Part shown: in pieces, positions 17,057 through 24,727 of the stretch | Layout: the number at the start of each line of letters is the position of its first letter | Position numbering within the stretch: the first letter of the stretch is position 1 | Assembly (NCBI RefSeq): GCF_900110205.1 | Contig: NZ_FOCV01000040.1 | Span: 1 to 41,653, forward strand | Reading direction: 5' to 3' | Origin: Rhizobium tibeticum | Lineage (GTDB): Bacteria; Pseudomonadota; Alphaproteobacteria; Rhizobiales; Rhizobiaceae | DNA: 41,653 nucleotides | Program-made: the position numbers and the translations under genes | Notes under the pieces: generated by a model | Told to the model about the DNA's origin: nothing | Seen by the model: only the letters and a program-made list of their open reading frames with translations | The model's database searches: none

Positions 17057-17073
17057 GATTAGGACAGCTAATA
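17057..17073. promoter_or_regulatory. LysR-type operator, copy 2
   Basis: GATTAGGACAGCTAATA repeats the GATTAG-N5-CTAATC palindrome of 14857 with one arm mismatch. It lies 78 bases before the ATG of the six-gene operon. An additional half-site, CTAATC, follows at 17095-17100, in line with the recognition-plus-activation site arrangement of LysR promoters. Confidence 0.65.
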
Positions 17074-17150
17074 ACCCCATCCTGTTCGCGGCGACTAATC
17101 CTGTCAGCCTACTCGGGATATCGTTTCTCATCGCAATCCTCGAGAAGAGT

Positions 17151-18239
17151 ATGATGAGACCCGAATTCAAAACGCTGGCGACCGCACTGACACTTCTGTG
17201 TGGTCTGGGAGCATCGATGCCGGTTTCGGCTTCCGACGTCACCAAGCCTGAACCCCTGGTCATACAGGAGCAAGGCAGCTTCGCGGTCGGCGGCACAGTG
17301 ACGACCACACCCGGGACTTACAACAACAACGCGCCGACAGCCGAAGGCCAAACCCTACACGGCGACCACGCCTACGTATTCTATCAGGCTCCGCAGAATC
17401 CGAAGCCGCTCCCGATTGTCATGCTCCACGGAGCCTATCAATCCGGACGTAGCTGGGAGACGACACCGGACGGCCGCGAAGGATTCCAGAACATCTTCCT
17501 CCGGCGCGGCTACTCGACCTATGTCGTGGACCAGCCGCGCCGAGGCCGCGCTGGCAACAGCACGGTCGGCACGACGATCGAGCCGACGCCCTACGACGAG
17601 CTCTTCTTCGACCAATTCCGCATCGGCAAGTGGCCGAACTACTTCAGCAACGTACAATTCTCCCCTGATCCGGCGGCGCTCGACCAGTTCTTCCGCTCCG
17701 TCACCCCGAACACCGGACCTTTCGATGCCAACGTGATCTCGGATGCCCTGTCGGCGCTGTTCGACAAGACGGGACCTGGAATCCTGTTCACGCATTCTCA
17801 GGCAGGCGGCCCGGGATGGCTGACGGCGATCAAGAACCCGAACGTCAAGGGCATCGTGGCGCTTGAGCCGGGTAGCGGCTTTATCTTCCCCGAAGGCGAG
17901 GTCCCGGCCGACATGCCGAGTGCCGCCGGTACGCTCAAGGGCGAGGCCGTTCCTGCGGCCGACTTCGAGAAGCTGACCCGCCTGCCGATCGTCATCTACT
18001 ACGGCGACAACTTCCCGACCGAGCCCACCGCCGAGCGCGGACAGGACAACTGGCGTGTCCGGTTGGCGATGGCGAAGCTCTGGGTGACCGCCGTCGACAA
18101 GCATGGCGGCGACGCGACGCTCGTCCACCTGCCGGACATCGGCATCAAGGGCGGCACGCATTTCCTGATGTCGGACCTGAACAATGTCGAGATCGCCGAT
18201 CAGGTCTCCAAGTTCCTCGCCGACAAGAAGCTGGACTGA
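17151..18239 (+). CDS. secreted alpha/beta hydrolase
   Basis: A 362-residue protein with a Sec signal (TLATALTLLCGLGASMPVSAS) starting from the double ATG at 17151, behind GAGAAGAG. The alpha/beta-hydrolase core shows the oxyanion HG at residues 93-94 (VMLHGAYQSG), a YVVDQPRRGRAG strand, the nucleophile Ser216 in THSQAGG (a G-less elbow), and a final histidine in KGGTHFLM. An esterase acting in the periplasm is likely; the substrate is unknown. It opens a six-gene operon, with an in-frame paralogous-fold hydrolase 46 bases downstream. The LysR-type palindrome at 17057 is its probable control site. Confidence 0.85.
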   Translation: MMRPEFKTLATALTLLCGLGASMPVSASDVTKPEPLVIQEQGSFAVGGTVTTTPGTYNNNAPTAEGQTLHGDHAYVFYQAPQNPKPLPIVMLHGAYQSGRSWETTPDGREGFQNIFLRRGYSTYVVDQPRRGRAGNSTVGTTIEPTPYDELFFDQFRIGKWPNYFSNVQFSPDPAALDQFFRSVTPNTGPFDANVISDALSALFDKTGPGILFTHSQAGGPGWLTAIKNPNVKGIVALEPGSGFIFPEGEVPADMPSAAGTLKGEAVPAADFEKLTRLPIVIYYGDNFPTEPTAERGQDNWRVRLAMAKLWVTAVDKHGGDATLVHLPDIGIKGGTHFLMSDLNNVEIADQVSKFLADKKLD

Positions 18240-18285
18240 CCTGGCAGCGCGCCCGCGCACGTCCGACAAACTGAGGATACCTACG

Positions 18286-19386
18286 ATGACCGACGAAATC
18301 ATCAACACGAAGAGACGTGAGTTCCTCGGAGCATCCGCCCTCTTCATCTCCGGGGCAATGTTAGGAGTTTCAACCATGGCAACCACCAAGGCTGTCGCAG
18401 CCGACTACAAGCAGAATCCTTTCACCCTCGTCTACGATGGTGCGATCACCAGGAACGAGCCGGGCAAGGTCAATATCCATCCGGTGAAGTACAAGCTCAA
18501 CGGCCTGGACATCGTCGCCAACGTCTACACCCCGGCCGGCTACGATCCCAGGAAGAAGTACCCTGCAATCGTGCTTGCGCATCCGAACGGCGGCGTGAAG
18601 GAACAGACAACAGGCCTGTATGCCCAGCGTCTGGCGGAACGGGGCTTCATCACGATCACCGCCGACGCCGCCTATCAAGGGGGAAGCGGCGGCGCACCAC
18701 GGAGCGTCGACAAGCCTCAGTACCGCATCGAGGACATCCATGGGATGGCCGACTTCATTAGTGGCTTCCCCGGCGTCGACACCGCACGGCTTGGACTGTT
18801 CGGTATATGCGGCGGCGGTGGCTACTCGCTGGCTGCTGCCAAGACCGACAAGCGATTCAAGTCCGTAGCGACGCTCAGCATGTTCAATTCGGGACGCGTC
18901 CGCCGCAATGGCTTCCAGGACTCGCAGATGGATTCGATCCAGAAGCGGTTGCAGCAGGCACCCGCCGCCCGTGCCCAGGAGGCCGCCGGCGGTGAGGTTC
19001 TCTATGCGGGAGACGCCAATCTGACGGACGCGCAGATCGATGCCCTCCCATTCGATCTCTATCGTCAGGGCTATCACTACTACTGGCGCACCAACTCCCA
19101 TCCCGGCTCGACCTTCAAGTATACGATGAGCAGCCTGATGGACCTGATGCGATGGGATGCGACGGACGAGATCGAACTGATTGACGTCCCGCTGCTGATG
19201 ATCGCAGGCAGCGACGCTGACACTCTCTACATGACCGAAGACGCGTTCCCCAAGGCCACTGGCACCAAGGACAAGGAACTCTTCAAGATCGAGGGCGCGA
19301 AGCACATCGAGACCTACTGGGTTCCCGAGTATGTCCAGTCGGCGCTGGACAAGCTGACACCATTTTTCAACCGAACGCTGGTCTGA
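18286..19386 (+). CDS. exported alpha/beta hydrolase with a cysteine nucleophile
   Basis: A 366-residue protein. The N-terminus (KRREFLGASALFISGAML) looks like a twin-arginine signal with cleavage near AVAAD. The fold is that of the YcjY / xylan-esterase-like alpha/beta hydrolases (AIVLAHPNGGVKEQ, then an ADAAYQGGSGG loop). At the nucleophile elbow it reads GICGGGGY, so Cys175 stands where most members have Ser, as in dienelactone hydrolase; the acid is in MIAGSDADT and the base is the histidine in GAKHIETYW. It lies 46 bases after the previous hydrolase and 11 before the next gene. It likely hydrolyses an ester or lactone in the periplasm. Confidence 0.85.
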   Translation: MTDEIINTKRREFLGASALFISGAMLGVSTMATTKAVAADYKQNPFTLVYDGAITRNEPGKVNIHPVKYKLNGLDIVANVYTPAGYDPRKKYPAIVLAHPNGGVKEQTTGLYAQRLAERGFITITADAAYQGGSGGAPRSVDKPQYRIEDIHGMADFISGFPGVDTARLGLFGICGGGGYSLAAAKTDKRFKSVATLSMFNSGRVRRNGFQDSQMDSIQKRLQQAPAARAQEAAGGEVLYAGDANLTDAQIDALPFDLYRQGYHYYWRTNSHPGSTFKYTMSSLMDLMRWDATDEIELIDVPLLMIAGSDADTLYMTEDAFPKATGTKDKELFKIEGAKHIETYWVPEYVQSALDKLTPFFNRTLV

Positions 19387-19397
19387 GGTGGAACGCG

Positions 19398-19814
19398 ATG
19401 AAGCATCTGCTCCTGAACACTTTCCTCACCGTCGGCATAGTCGTGGCGGCGCTGCCGGGCGCTGTCTGTGCCCAGTCAAATAGCGAAGCAAAGGACAGCC
19501 CCGTGACCTCTCGAGCTCAGCAGTTGATGGGTGGCACCGCGCCGAAACTGGCGGAACTAACCGATGACGTCCTCTACAACGACATCTGGGAACGCGCCGA
19601 GCTATCCAAACGCGACAGGAGCCTCGTGACGATCTCGGCTTTGATCGCGCTCAATCGTCCCGATCAGCTTCGCTCTCATATCCGCCTGGGGCTGCAGAAT
19701 GGCCTCACCAAGGAGGAAATCGTCGAAACTATCACCCACATGGCGTTCTATTCAGGATGGCCGAGTGGCGTCTCCGCCGTCGCAATCGCCAAAGATGTGT
19801 TTGCGGAGAAGTAG
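19398..19814 (+). CDS. exported carboxymuconolactone-decarboxylase-family protein
   Basis: A 138-residue protein with a Sec signal peptide (LLLNTFLTVGIVVAALPGAV, cleavage near VCAQS). The mature part is one CMD/AhpD-like domain, with WERAELSKRDRSLVTISALI, SHIRLGLQNGLTKEEIVE and HMAFYSGWPS; the conserved glutamate and the late histidine are present. Cytosolic relatives act on gamma-carboxymuconolactone; members without the AhpD CxxC pair, like this one, are not peroxidases. An exported CMD protein beside a cupin is a known gene pair. The operon position (three bases before the cupin start) says they act together. Confidence 0.88.
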   Translation: MKHLLLNTFLTVGIVVAALPGAVCAQSNSEAKDSPVTSRAQQLMGGTAPKLAELTDDVLYNDIWERAELSKRDRSLVTISALIALNRPDQLRSHIRLGLQNGLTKEEIVETITHMAFYSGWPSGVSAVAIAKDVFAEK

Positions 19815-19817
19815 TCC

Positions 19818-20309
19818 ATGAACACCAGATCGATGCTCACCGCCGCCATGGCCTTCAGCGCCTCGGCAGCTCTCGCCGAACCTGATCGTGCCGTCGTGGT
19901 CACCCACTCCGGTTCTCAGGTCGCCACCGCAGGGTCTCCGCAGAACTTCACCGGCTCCGTCAAGGTGCAGTCTCGCTTCCAGGCCTCGCCGCCCGCCCGA
20001 GTCGGCGGCGGCCTCGTATCCTTTGAACCCGCCGCCCGCACCGCCTGGCACACGCACCCTCTCGGCCAGACGCTGATCGTTACGGAAGGAACGGGACGCG
20101 TCCAGCACTGGGATGGCGACATCCAGGAGGTCGGGCCTGGCGACGTCGTGTGGATTCCTCCCGGTGTGAAGCACTGGCACGGCGCTTCGCCGGAGCAAGC
20201 GATGTCGCACATCGCCATCGCGGAAGCCCTGGATGGAAAGACGGTCGATTGGATGGAACATGTGACCGACGAGCAATATGGCCCGAGCAACGGAGATGCG
20301 GATGAATAG
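19818..20309 (+). CDS. exported cupin of the Mn-dependent hydroxynitrile lyase type
   Basis: A 163-residue single-domain cupin behind a signal peptide (MLTAAMAFSASAALAEP). The core closely resembles the bacterial cupin (R)-hydroxynitrile lyases I recall from Granulicella and Acidobacterium: RTAWHTHPLGQTLIVTEG, GDVVWIPPGVKHWHGA, and the end VDWMEHVTDEQYG. The metal ligands would be His78, His80, Gln84 and His119, and the general base His131. The spacings of 41 and 12 residues equal those in the Granulicella enzyme (H53-H94-H106). Such enzymes split or form cyanohydrins, but this may not be the physiological role. The secretion signal is unusual. Its stop overlaps the next gene by eight bases. 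Confidence 0.85.
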   Translation: MNTRSMLTAAMAFSASAALAEPDRAVVVTHSGSQVATAGSPQNFTGSVKVQSRFQASPPARVGGGLVSFEPAARTAWHTHPLGQTLIVTEGTGRVQHWDGDIQEVGPGDVVWIPPGVKHWHGASPEQAMSHIAIAEALDGKTVDWMEHVTDEQYGPSNGDADE

Positions 20310-20775
20310 GATCATCCATACGATCGGGGCAGCCGCCTTCGTGGCAAGCGCCGTGATCCTCGTCGGCGTACAGGTCCACGCCGAACCAACCCGGACAACC
20401 ATGCCGGACATTGACAAGCTCATCCACTACACCACCGTCGAGCGTGGCGAGGTGACGGAGCATATCATGACCACGCGCGAGGCGATCGAGGCCGTCAAGC
20501 GCGGCGAGCCGATCCCGAATGGCACCCATGTCGCACTGGTTGACTACCGCGAGGGCAAGAGCTTCCGCTACTTCATCATGGAGAAGGGCGAAGGCTGGGG
20601 ACAGGACTACGACGAGAGCCGCCGCACCGAAGACTGGCAGTTTCAATGGTTCAAGCCGGACGGCACCATCAACATGGACGAGAACACGGCCCGTTGCCAG
20701 CGGTGCCATACGTCGCGGTCCGACAGGGACTTCCTGTACACATTCAACGACATGCGGCGGTTCGAATTCGAATGA
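20302..20775 (+). CDS. cytochrome P460-like monohaem c-type protein
   Basis: A 157-residue protein. A signal peptide (HTIGAAAFVASAVILVGV, cleavage near VHAEP) exports it, and one CXXCH haem site, Cys132-Gln-Arg-Cys135-His136, lies near the C-terminus, as in cytochrome P460 family proteins. The middle has THVALVDYREGKSFRYFIME and WQFQWFKPDG, typical of that fold. The start at 20302 is chosen for the GGAG at 20292; the gene overlaps the cupin by eight bases. It is probably an electron carrier or haem enzyme of the periplasm. Its overlap with the next gene (ATGA) links it to the membrane cytochrome. Confidence 0.85.
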   Translation: MNRIIHTIGAAAFVASAVILVGVQVHAEPTRTTMPDIDKLIHYTTVERGEVTEHIMTTREAIEAVKRGEPIPNGTHVALVDYREGKSFRYFIMEKGEGWGQDYDESRRTEDWQFQWFKPDGTINMDENTARCQRCHTSRSDRDFLYTFNDMRRFEFE

Positions 20776-21554
20776 ACGGCATCTTCCGCGTCCGCCTGAT
20801 CCTTGATTTCATCGAGGTCGGGCTGATTGTCGCGTGCCTTGCCTACTGGTGGCTCGACAATCTCTCGCACGAGCTTTTCGGGACCGCCTTGTTTGCATTG
20901 GTCATCGCGCACAACGTCTTCAATCGGCGCTGGTTTGGCAGCGTTGCGAAGCGGAAGATGGATGCCGTTCGCGTCATCAACCTGGTGACGATCGTCTGCC
21001 TTGCAATCGCAATGATTATCATGCTCGTGACCAGCCTTCTGATATCTCGCGATGTCTTCCCTTACGCGGCGCTCGGCGGTGCGTTTGCCGTCCGGGAAAT
21101 CCACATGTTCACGGGATACTGGGTGCTGCTGATCGTCGCCCTCCATCTTGGGACACGCTGGCAGATTGTGATGAATGTCTGCCGGGGACTTGTCGGGATC
21201 TCCAGTCAGAATGCTTGCCGCACTGCAATCCTCCGGCTAGCGGTAGTCGTCATCGTGGCATGGGGCGCGAGGAGTTCCGCCGAGATGGCGTTCGGGTCCA
21301 AGCTGATGTTGAGCTACTCGCTCGACATGTGGGACTTCAATGAATCGACGCTGGGCTTCTTCGTCAACTACGGCGCTATCGTGGGGATGCTTGCGGCCGC
21401 AACTCACTATGGCCTTACGGTCTCTCAGAACCGTCGCTTCCGCGCTTGCTTTCGCTCCAGGCAGGCTTCAAAGCCGGGAAGTGCTGATCGTGGCGAAGAC
21501 GCTCTGCGCAGCTCGATGCTCGCCAGACCGCGGATCGAAGCGCCCGCCAGGTAG
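20772..21554 (+). CDS. DUF4405-type membrane cytochrome b, probably dihaem
   Basis: A 260-residue membrane protein with five or six helices. Two helices each carry a His pair with identical spacing: His33 and His47 (HELFGTALFALVIAH) and His111 and His125 (HMFTGYWVLLIVALH), both H-X13-H with G at the fifth position. This is the layout of a four-helix dihaem b-type cytochrome core, the DUF4405 type. The start ATG overlaps the stop of the P460-like gene. It is the last gene of the operon and would move electrons between the periplasmic haem protein and quinones. The C-terminal 40 residues are basic and look poorly conserved. Confidence 0.82.
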   Translation: MNGIFRVRLILDFIEVGLIVACLAYWWLDNLSHELFGTALFALVIAHNVFNRRWFGSVAKRKMDAVRVINLVTIVCLAIAMIIMLVTSLLISRDVFPYAALGGAFAVREIHMFTGYWVLLIVALHLGTRWQIVMNVCRGLVGISSQNACRTAILRLAVVVIVAWGARSSAEMAFGSKLMLSYSLDMWDFNESTLGFFVNYGAIVGMLAAATHYGLTVSQNRRFRACFRSRQASKPGSADRGEDALRSSMLARPRIEAPAR

Positions 21555-21644
21555 TGATCGATGACGCTCTGCCAGGGGTTGCGACCGCGCCAAACGCTTT
21601 CGGTGACGGAGGATGTGACTTCTATTCGTCTTTCAGTCGCCTTC

Positions 21645-21661
21645 GATTAGTGCCTGGAATT
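21645..21661. promoter_or_regulatory. LysR-type operator-like sequence, weaker copy 3
   Basis: GATTAGTGCCTGGAATT matches the reverse complement of copy 1 (GATTAGTGCCTCTAATC) at 14 of 17 positions, including the asymmetric centre. It lies after the DUF4405 gene and at the end of the minus-strand gene at 21660, so it is not at an obvious promoter. Confidence 0.35.
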
Positions 21662-22233
21662 AGATACCTGGCTTTGTGCTGAGCTCAGCTCCCAGGGTCG
21701 TGTCGACCATTGACCGGGCGTCGAGCACCGATATTCCCGACTCGATCAGCTCGCGAAATCGATCTCTCATGCGAATATGGTCCTCGGGATACTTCCGAAG
21801 CGCATCAGGGAGCCTGGTTCCGTTCCGGAAGGGTTCGCGCTCGGATCCATCGCTCGTTTCCACCCACTCGATTGCCGAGTCGGGAATGAAGACGAACTGC
21901 GGTGGCGCCTCGACCAGTTGCGGAGTTAGGCAGCGCCATTGTCCGTCCCGCTCAACAACGGAATGAAGGATGAGATCCATGGATTATCCACCCCCAAACG
22001 TGCCGGGTCAGACCTTCGGGGTCGCGTGCGAGGTATTCGGCGCAACTGATATGACAGCCGTACGGGATCATACCAATGCTCAGGAGGTATTGTCTGGACG
22101 GACGGGTAACGACAACACGAGGCAACGTGAGAACTTCCGCCAACATATTCGCTTCCCATTCAGTGGCCGGGAATGCCATTTCCTCTGAAAGTCGTACCAC
22201 ACGCTCCGTCACCGTCTCCGTCTTGATGGTCAT
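21660..22233 (-). pseudogene. hypothetical gene split by a frameshift
   Basis: Two overlapping frames on the minus strand read as one protein. The first, from ATG at 22233 (or upstream at 22266), ends in YGCHISCAEYLARDPEGLTRHVWGW; the second continues MDLILHSVVERDGQWRCLTPQ and ends at 21660. A CH...(E)GLTRHVWGW + LHSV pattern is that of a family of roughly 170-residue rhizobial hypothetical proteins. A one-base change near 21985 would join the frames. I do not know the function. If the reading frames are truly separate, they would be two overlapping small genes. Confidence 0.5.
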
Positions 22234-22405
22234 GTGTCTTCGATCAGTGCTTTGGCGTTTGAGCACGGAAAGCGCTCCAAGGGAAGGCTGGTGATCGGCT
22301 CTGCGGGTCCTGTATCTTCATATCAGGAACCCTCGGAAGTTGCCGCGGCGATGACCATTGCAATCCCCTTCGGCCCGCTGCAAATATGCGCACGGAGGGC
22401 TTCTC

Positions 22406-22632
22406 ATGAGATTACTGCTTGCCTATTCGGTCTCGTTGCATCCAGCGCCTTGGCCGCCGCCGACTATCCCACCACTGGCATGCTCTATAACCAGCAGGAA
22501 GACTCCTCGCCGACCTACACCTGCACACTCCAGCAAGTTACGCTAATCGCGTTGTGTCAGTGCAGCTCGCTGACCGATGACTTCCAAAGGCCTTCAACCA
22601 CTGCTATGTTAGCGACCTCGCATTCGCGCTGA
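22406..22632 (+). pseudogene. decayed small secreted protein gene
   Basis: A GGAGGG ribosome site (22395-22400) precedes ATG 22406, but the signal peptide (CLFGLVASSALAAAD) and the mature start (YPTTGMLYNQQEDSSPTYTC) lie in another frame than the ATG. A frameshift within the first ten codons is implied, and a second disruption follows TLQQ. The original would be a short periplasmic protein with a CxLQQ motif. The function is unknown. Confidence 0.4.
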
Positions 22633-22640
22633 AGACGGTA

Positions 22641-23486
22641 TTGGATTTGGGAAACCAGACTTCAGGAAGTCGAACAACCCTGCCGCTCTGGATCAAAAGT
22701 CGCATAGCGCTCCTCGTGGGGCTCTGCTGCGTTGCAATCATAGGTGTCGTTGCACTGTCGAGCGCGCCCTATTGGCACCATCTCGTGACAGGCAGCGCAC
22801 ATCCGGTTGTTCACAATGAGGCCCTGTCCTCTCAGTCGACTGCGGATGCGATTGCGGAGCCCGTCGGTTCACGATCATCCACGTTGAATGAAGCGCGCCT
22901 TTTCGAGGCTCCAATTTCTGAACTGACCAGCCAGTTCACCCGCACCTGGCGGATTTCCGGACCCCAAATCTGTGCAGCGTTTCGAGACGCCGGCATTGAG
23001 GCGACAGAGTGGCGCGCCGCTTCCATGCGCAGTGTGAGTTACGAATGCTACTTTCAGCGAATTTACGAACGAGACGAGGTTCGTCCTCTACGCTCGACCT
23101 TCCTGCGCGTTCGCGGGAACGCGTGGGGAGAGGTCCTTGAGATCAGTGGTAGAATTGTAGGGCCGACGACGGACGATCAAGGAAGCCTCGATCCGTCCCT
23201 TATGCGCATCTTCGAGGTTCTGGTCCGCCAGGCACAGTGGGGAGACTTTCAGGACACGCTCGTCCCGATCCAGAAACTCTTGGATGTCCGATCCGAGCGC
23301 TTCGGTGCATCTTTCGAGTTCACGCGAGAACGGAGCCACGACAACAGTTACGATTTCACCCTGGTCCTTTCCCAGACCTCCAACGAGCAGACTCGTACGA
23401 GAGCGTATTTCACCCAGGAGAGATGGATGGTCAATCCGGATTACAAGAGGATACGTCCCGTGCTTCCAATGCTGTCGAGCCGATAA
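22641..23486 (+). CDS. membrane-anchored hypothetical protein
   Basis: A protein of up to 281 residues. One N-terminal helix (IALLVGLCCVAIIGVVALSS, about residues 21-40) anchors a domain of about 220 residues outside the membrane. Conserved-looking elements are CAAFRDAGIEATEWRAAS, YECYFQRIYERD and RSTFLRVRGN, with two cysteines that could bridge. It resembles a rhizobial family of unknown function (possibly DUF6030). The start is doubtful: the only early candidate is TTG at 22641 and the frame is open upstream, so the true start may have been lost in the debris before it. Confidence 0.5.
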   Translation: MDLGNQTSGSRTTLPLWIKSRIALLVGLCCVAIIGVVALSSAPYWHHLVTGSAHPVVHNEALSSQSTADAIAEPVGSRSSTLNEARLFEAPISELTSQFTRTWRISGPQICAAFRDAGIEATEWRAASMRSVSYECYFQRIYERDEVRPLRSTFLRVRGNAWGEVLEISGRIVGPTTDDQGSLDPSLMRIFEVLVRQAQWGDFQDTLVPIQKLLDVRSERFGASFEFTRERSHDNSYDFTLVLSQTSNEQTRTRAYFTQERWMVNPDYKRIRPVLPMLSSR

Positions 23487-23644
23487 ACGGAGCTGCCAAA
23501 ATAACCCCGTTTTGCCAGTCGGTCTGTTGCCGCATACGTAGGTCGCGATACGAAGTGCTCACGACAGCCTCCGTCAAACGGACCCTCCCGCGGTAATCCG
23601 TCTTCCTCGCGCAGAACGTTTTGGCACCATCGATTTCCGGCATC

Positions 23645-24136
23645 TCATCGCCCAGCGGCCATTTGCTCTTGTTCCTCCCGGTAGGCATGCTCCATGCGCG
23701 TCAGCTTCTGCTCTCGGAAGGGCTTCTCCTCGCGGATGAACGCGATCATGGCATCGATGTCGTTCCCACCTCCGGGCGCGTCTCCCAATGGGAGATGACG
23801 GCGTCTACGAAGCTTTTGCGCCCAATAGCGGATTTCTCGCTCGGCCGGGGGATAGGATAAACCAAGCCGATACAGGCGGCTCTCCGTCCTCGCCCAACGG
23901 GCGGGGCTCCCTCGATCCATATCTAAGACGGGAGCCGTGTGCCCGTGGTCACCATCGTCGATTTCCGGGTGGCCGAAAAACCAGCCGTAGAGCCACGGCC
24001 TGCTATCGGACGGGCTCTCAAGCACCCACCCCTCAAGGATGGGCGCGGCTTCTAGCTCGGCTTCTGTCGGGACCCCGTTCATTGGTAACAGATCCTTCCT
24101 AAGAGTGATCTCTGCCGCTTGGTTCAGTTCAGCCAT
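23645..24136 (-). CDS. hypothetical protein with a WARTxSRxYRLG motif
   Basis: A 163-residue soluble protein. A central segment, GWFFGHPEIDDGDHGHTAP then RWARTESRLYRLGL, recalls a family of short rhizobial plasmid or island proteins of unknown role. The C-terminus is charged and helical (REEKPFREQKLTRMEHAYREE). Two starts are possible: ATG 24136, overlapping the end of the upstream hydrolase fragment by 13 bases, and ATG 24082, behind AAGGA. The overlap implies that it was co-transcribed with the hydrolase. Confidence 0.55.
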   Translation of the reverse strand: MAELNQAAEITLRKDLLPMNGVPTEAELEAAPILEGWVLESPSDSRPWLYGWFFGHPEIDDGDHGHTAPVLDMDRGSPARWARTESRLYRLGLSYPPAEREIRYWAQKLRRRRHLPLGDAPGGGNDIDAMIAFIREEKPFREQKLTRMEHAYREEQEQMAAGR

Positions 24137-24564
24137 CCTCCGCCGCCCAAATCGCCTCCTTCGAGAACAAGGCTGGATCGCGACCTCACGAAATCCTCAA
24201 AGCGGAGGAGGATCTCATTGAACTTCTCCGTCTTCTCTCGGTGGACACCGTCTCCGGCGCCCCGGATGCGAATTGGTTCGCCTTCCCATATATTCGCGAA
24301 ATCGATGCTGTCGATGTAGTCCAGACTGATCGCCGGATCATTTTCTCCGTTGATGACCGCGAGGGGAATAGACGTAGTCTTGGCGATGAATCTCTGATGG
24401 CTATCCTCCCCGGCAACCGCGGACTCGATCATATACTGGCGGGCCCGGCCGTCTGTCCTTCGAACGGCAGAATGGAACGGCTCTTCGTCCAGGGCGTCCG
24501 CGCCTAGCGCGAGTTCGACCACCATATCGCTGATGGTCGGCCGGGTTCCTCGGCTCGATCCCAC
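24124..24564 (-). pseudogene. alpha/beta hydrolase, C-terminal fragment
   Basis: About 146 residues matching the second half of alpha/beta hydrolases of the type that carries RTDGRARQYM, then TTSIPLAVINGENDPAISLDYI (quoted in part) and IWEGEPIRIRGAG. The N-terminal half with the nucleophile elbow is missing. In the normal family the last motif reads G-x-G-H; here it is GAGDG, so the catalytic histidine also seems lost (His to Asp). Upstream, some related-looking residues (ELSKKPPGELWDRAEEPG) are in another frame, suggesting a frameshift near 24540. It is a dead gene. Confidence 0.6.
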
Positions 24565-24727
24565 AGTTCGCCGGGTGGTTTCTTCGACAGTTCCGGCACA
24601 CCAAGCTCAGTGCCATCGCAGCGCAGCTCAACGTCGAGAAAGACCTTGCTTTATCTGACCCCAGCAGAGAGGCTCTCAGAGTCTGTTGCAGAGCCAGTTG
24701 AGCTCACCTGCGAATTTGGACAGGACC

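Noticed and set aside
17355..18389. Long minus-strand frame opposite the secreted hydrolase
   Set aside because: Antisense shadow in high-GC coding DNA; the plus-strand frame has clear hydrolase motifs and a signal peptide.
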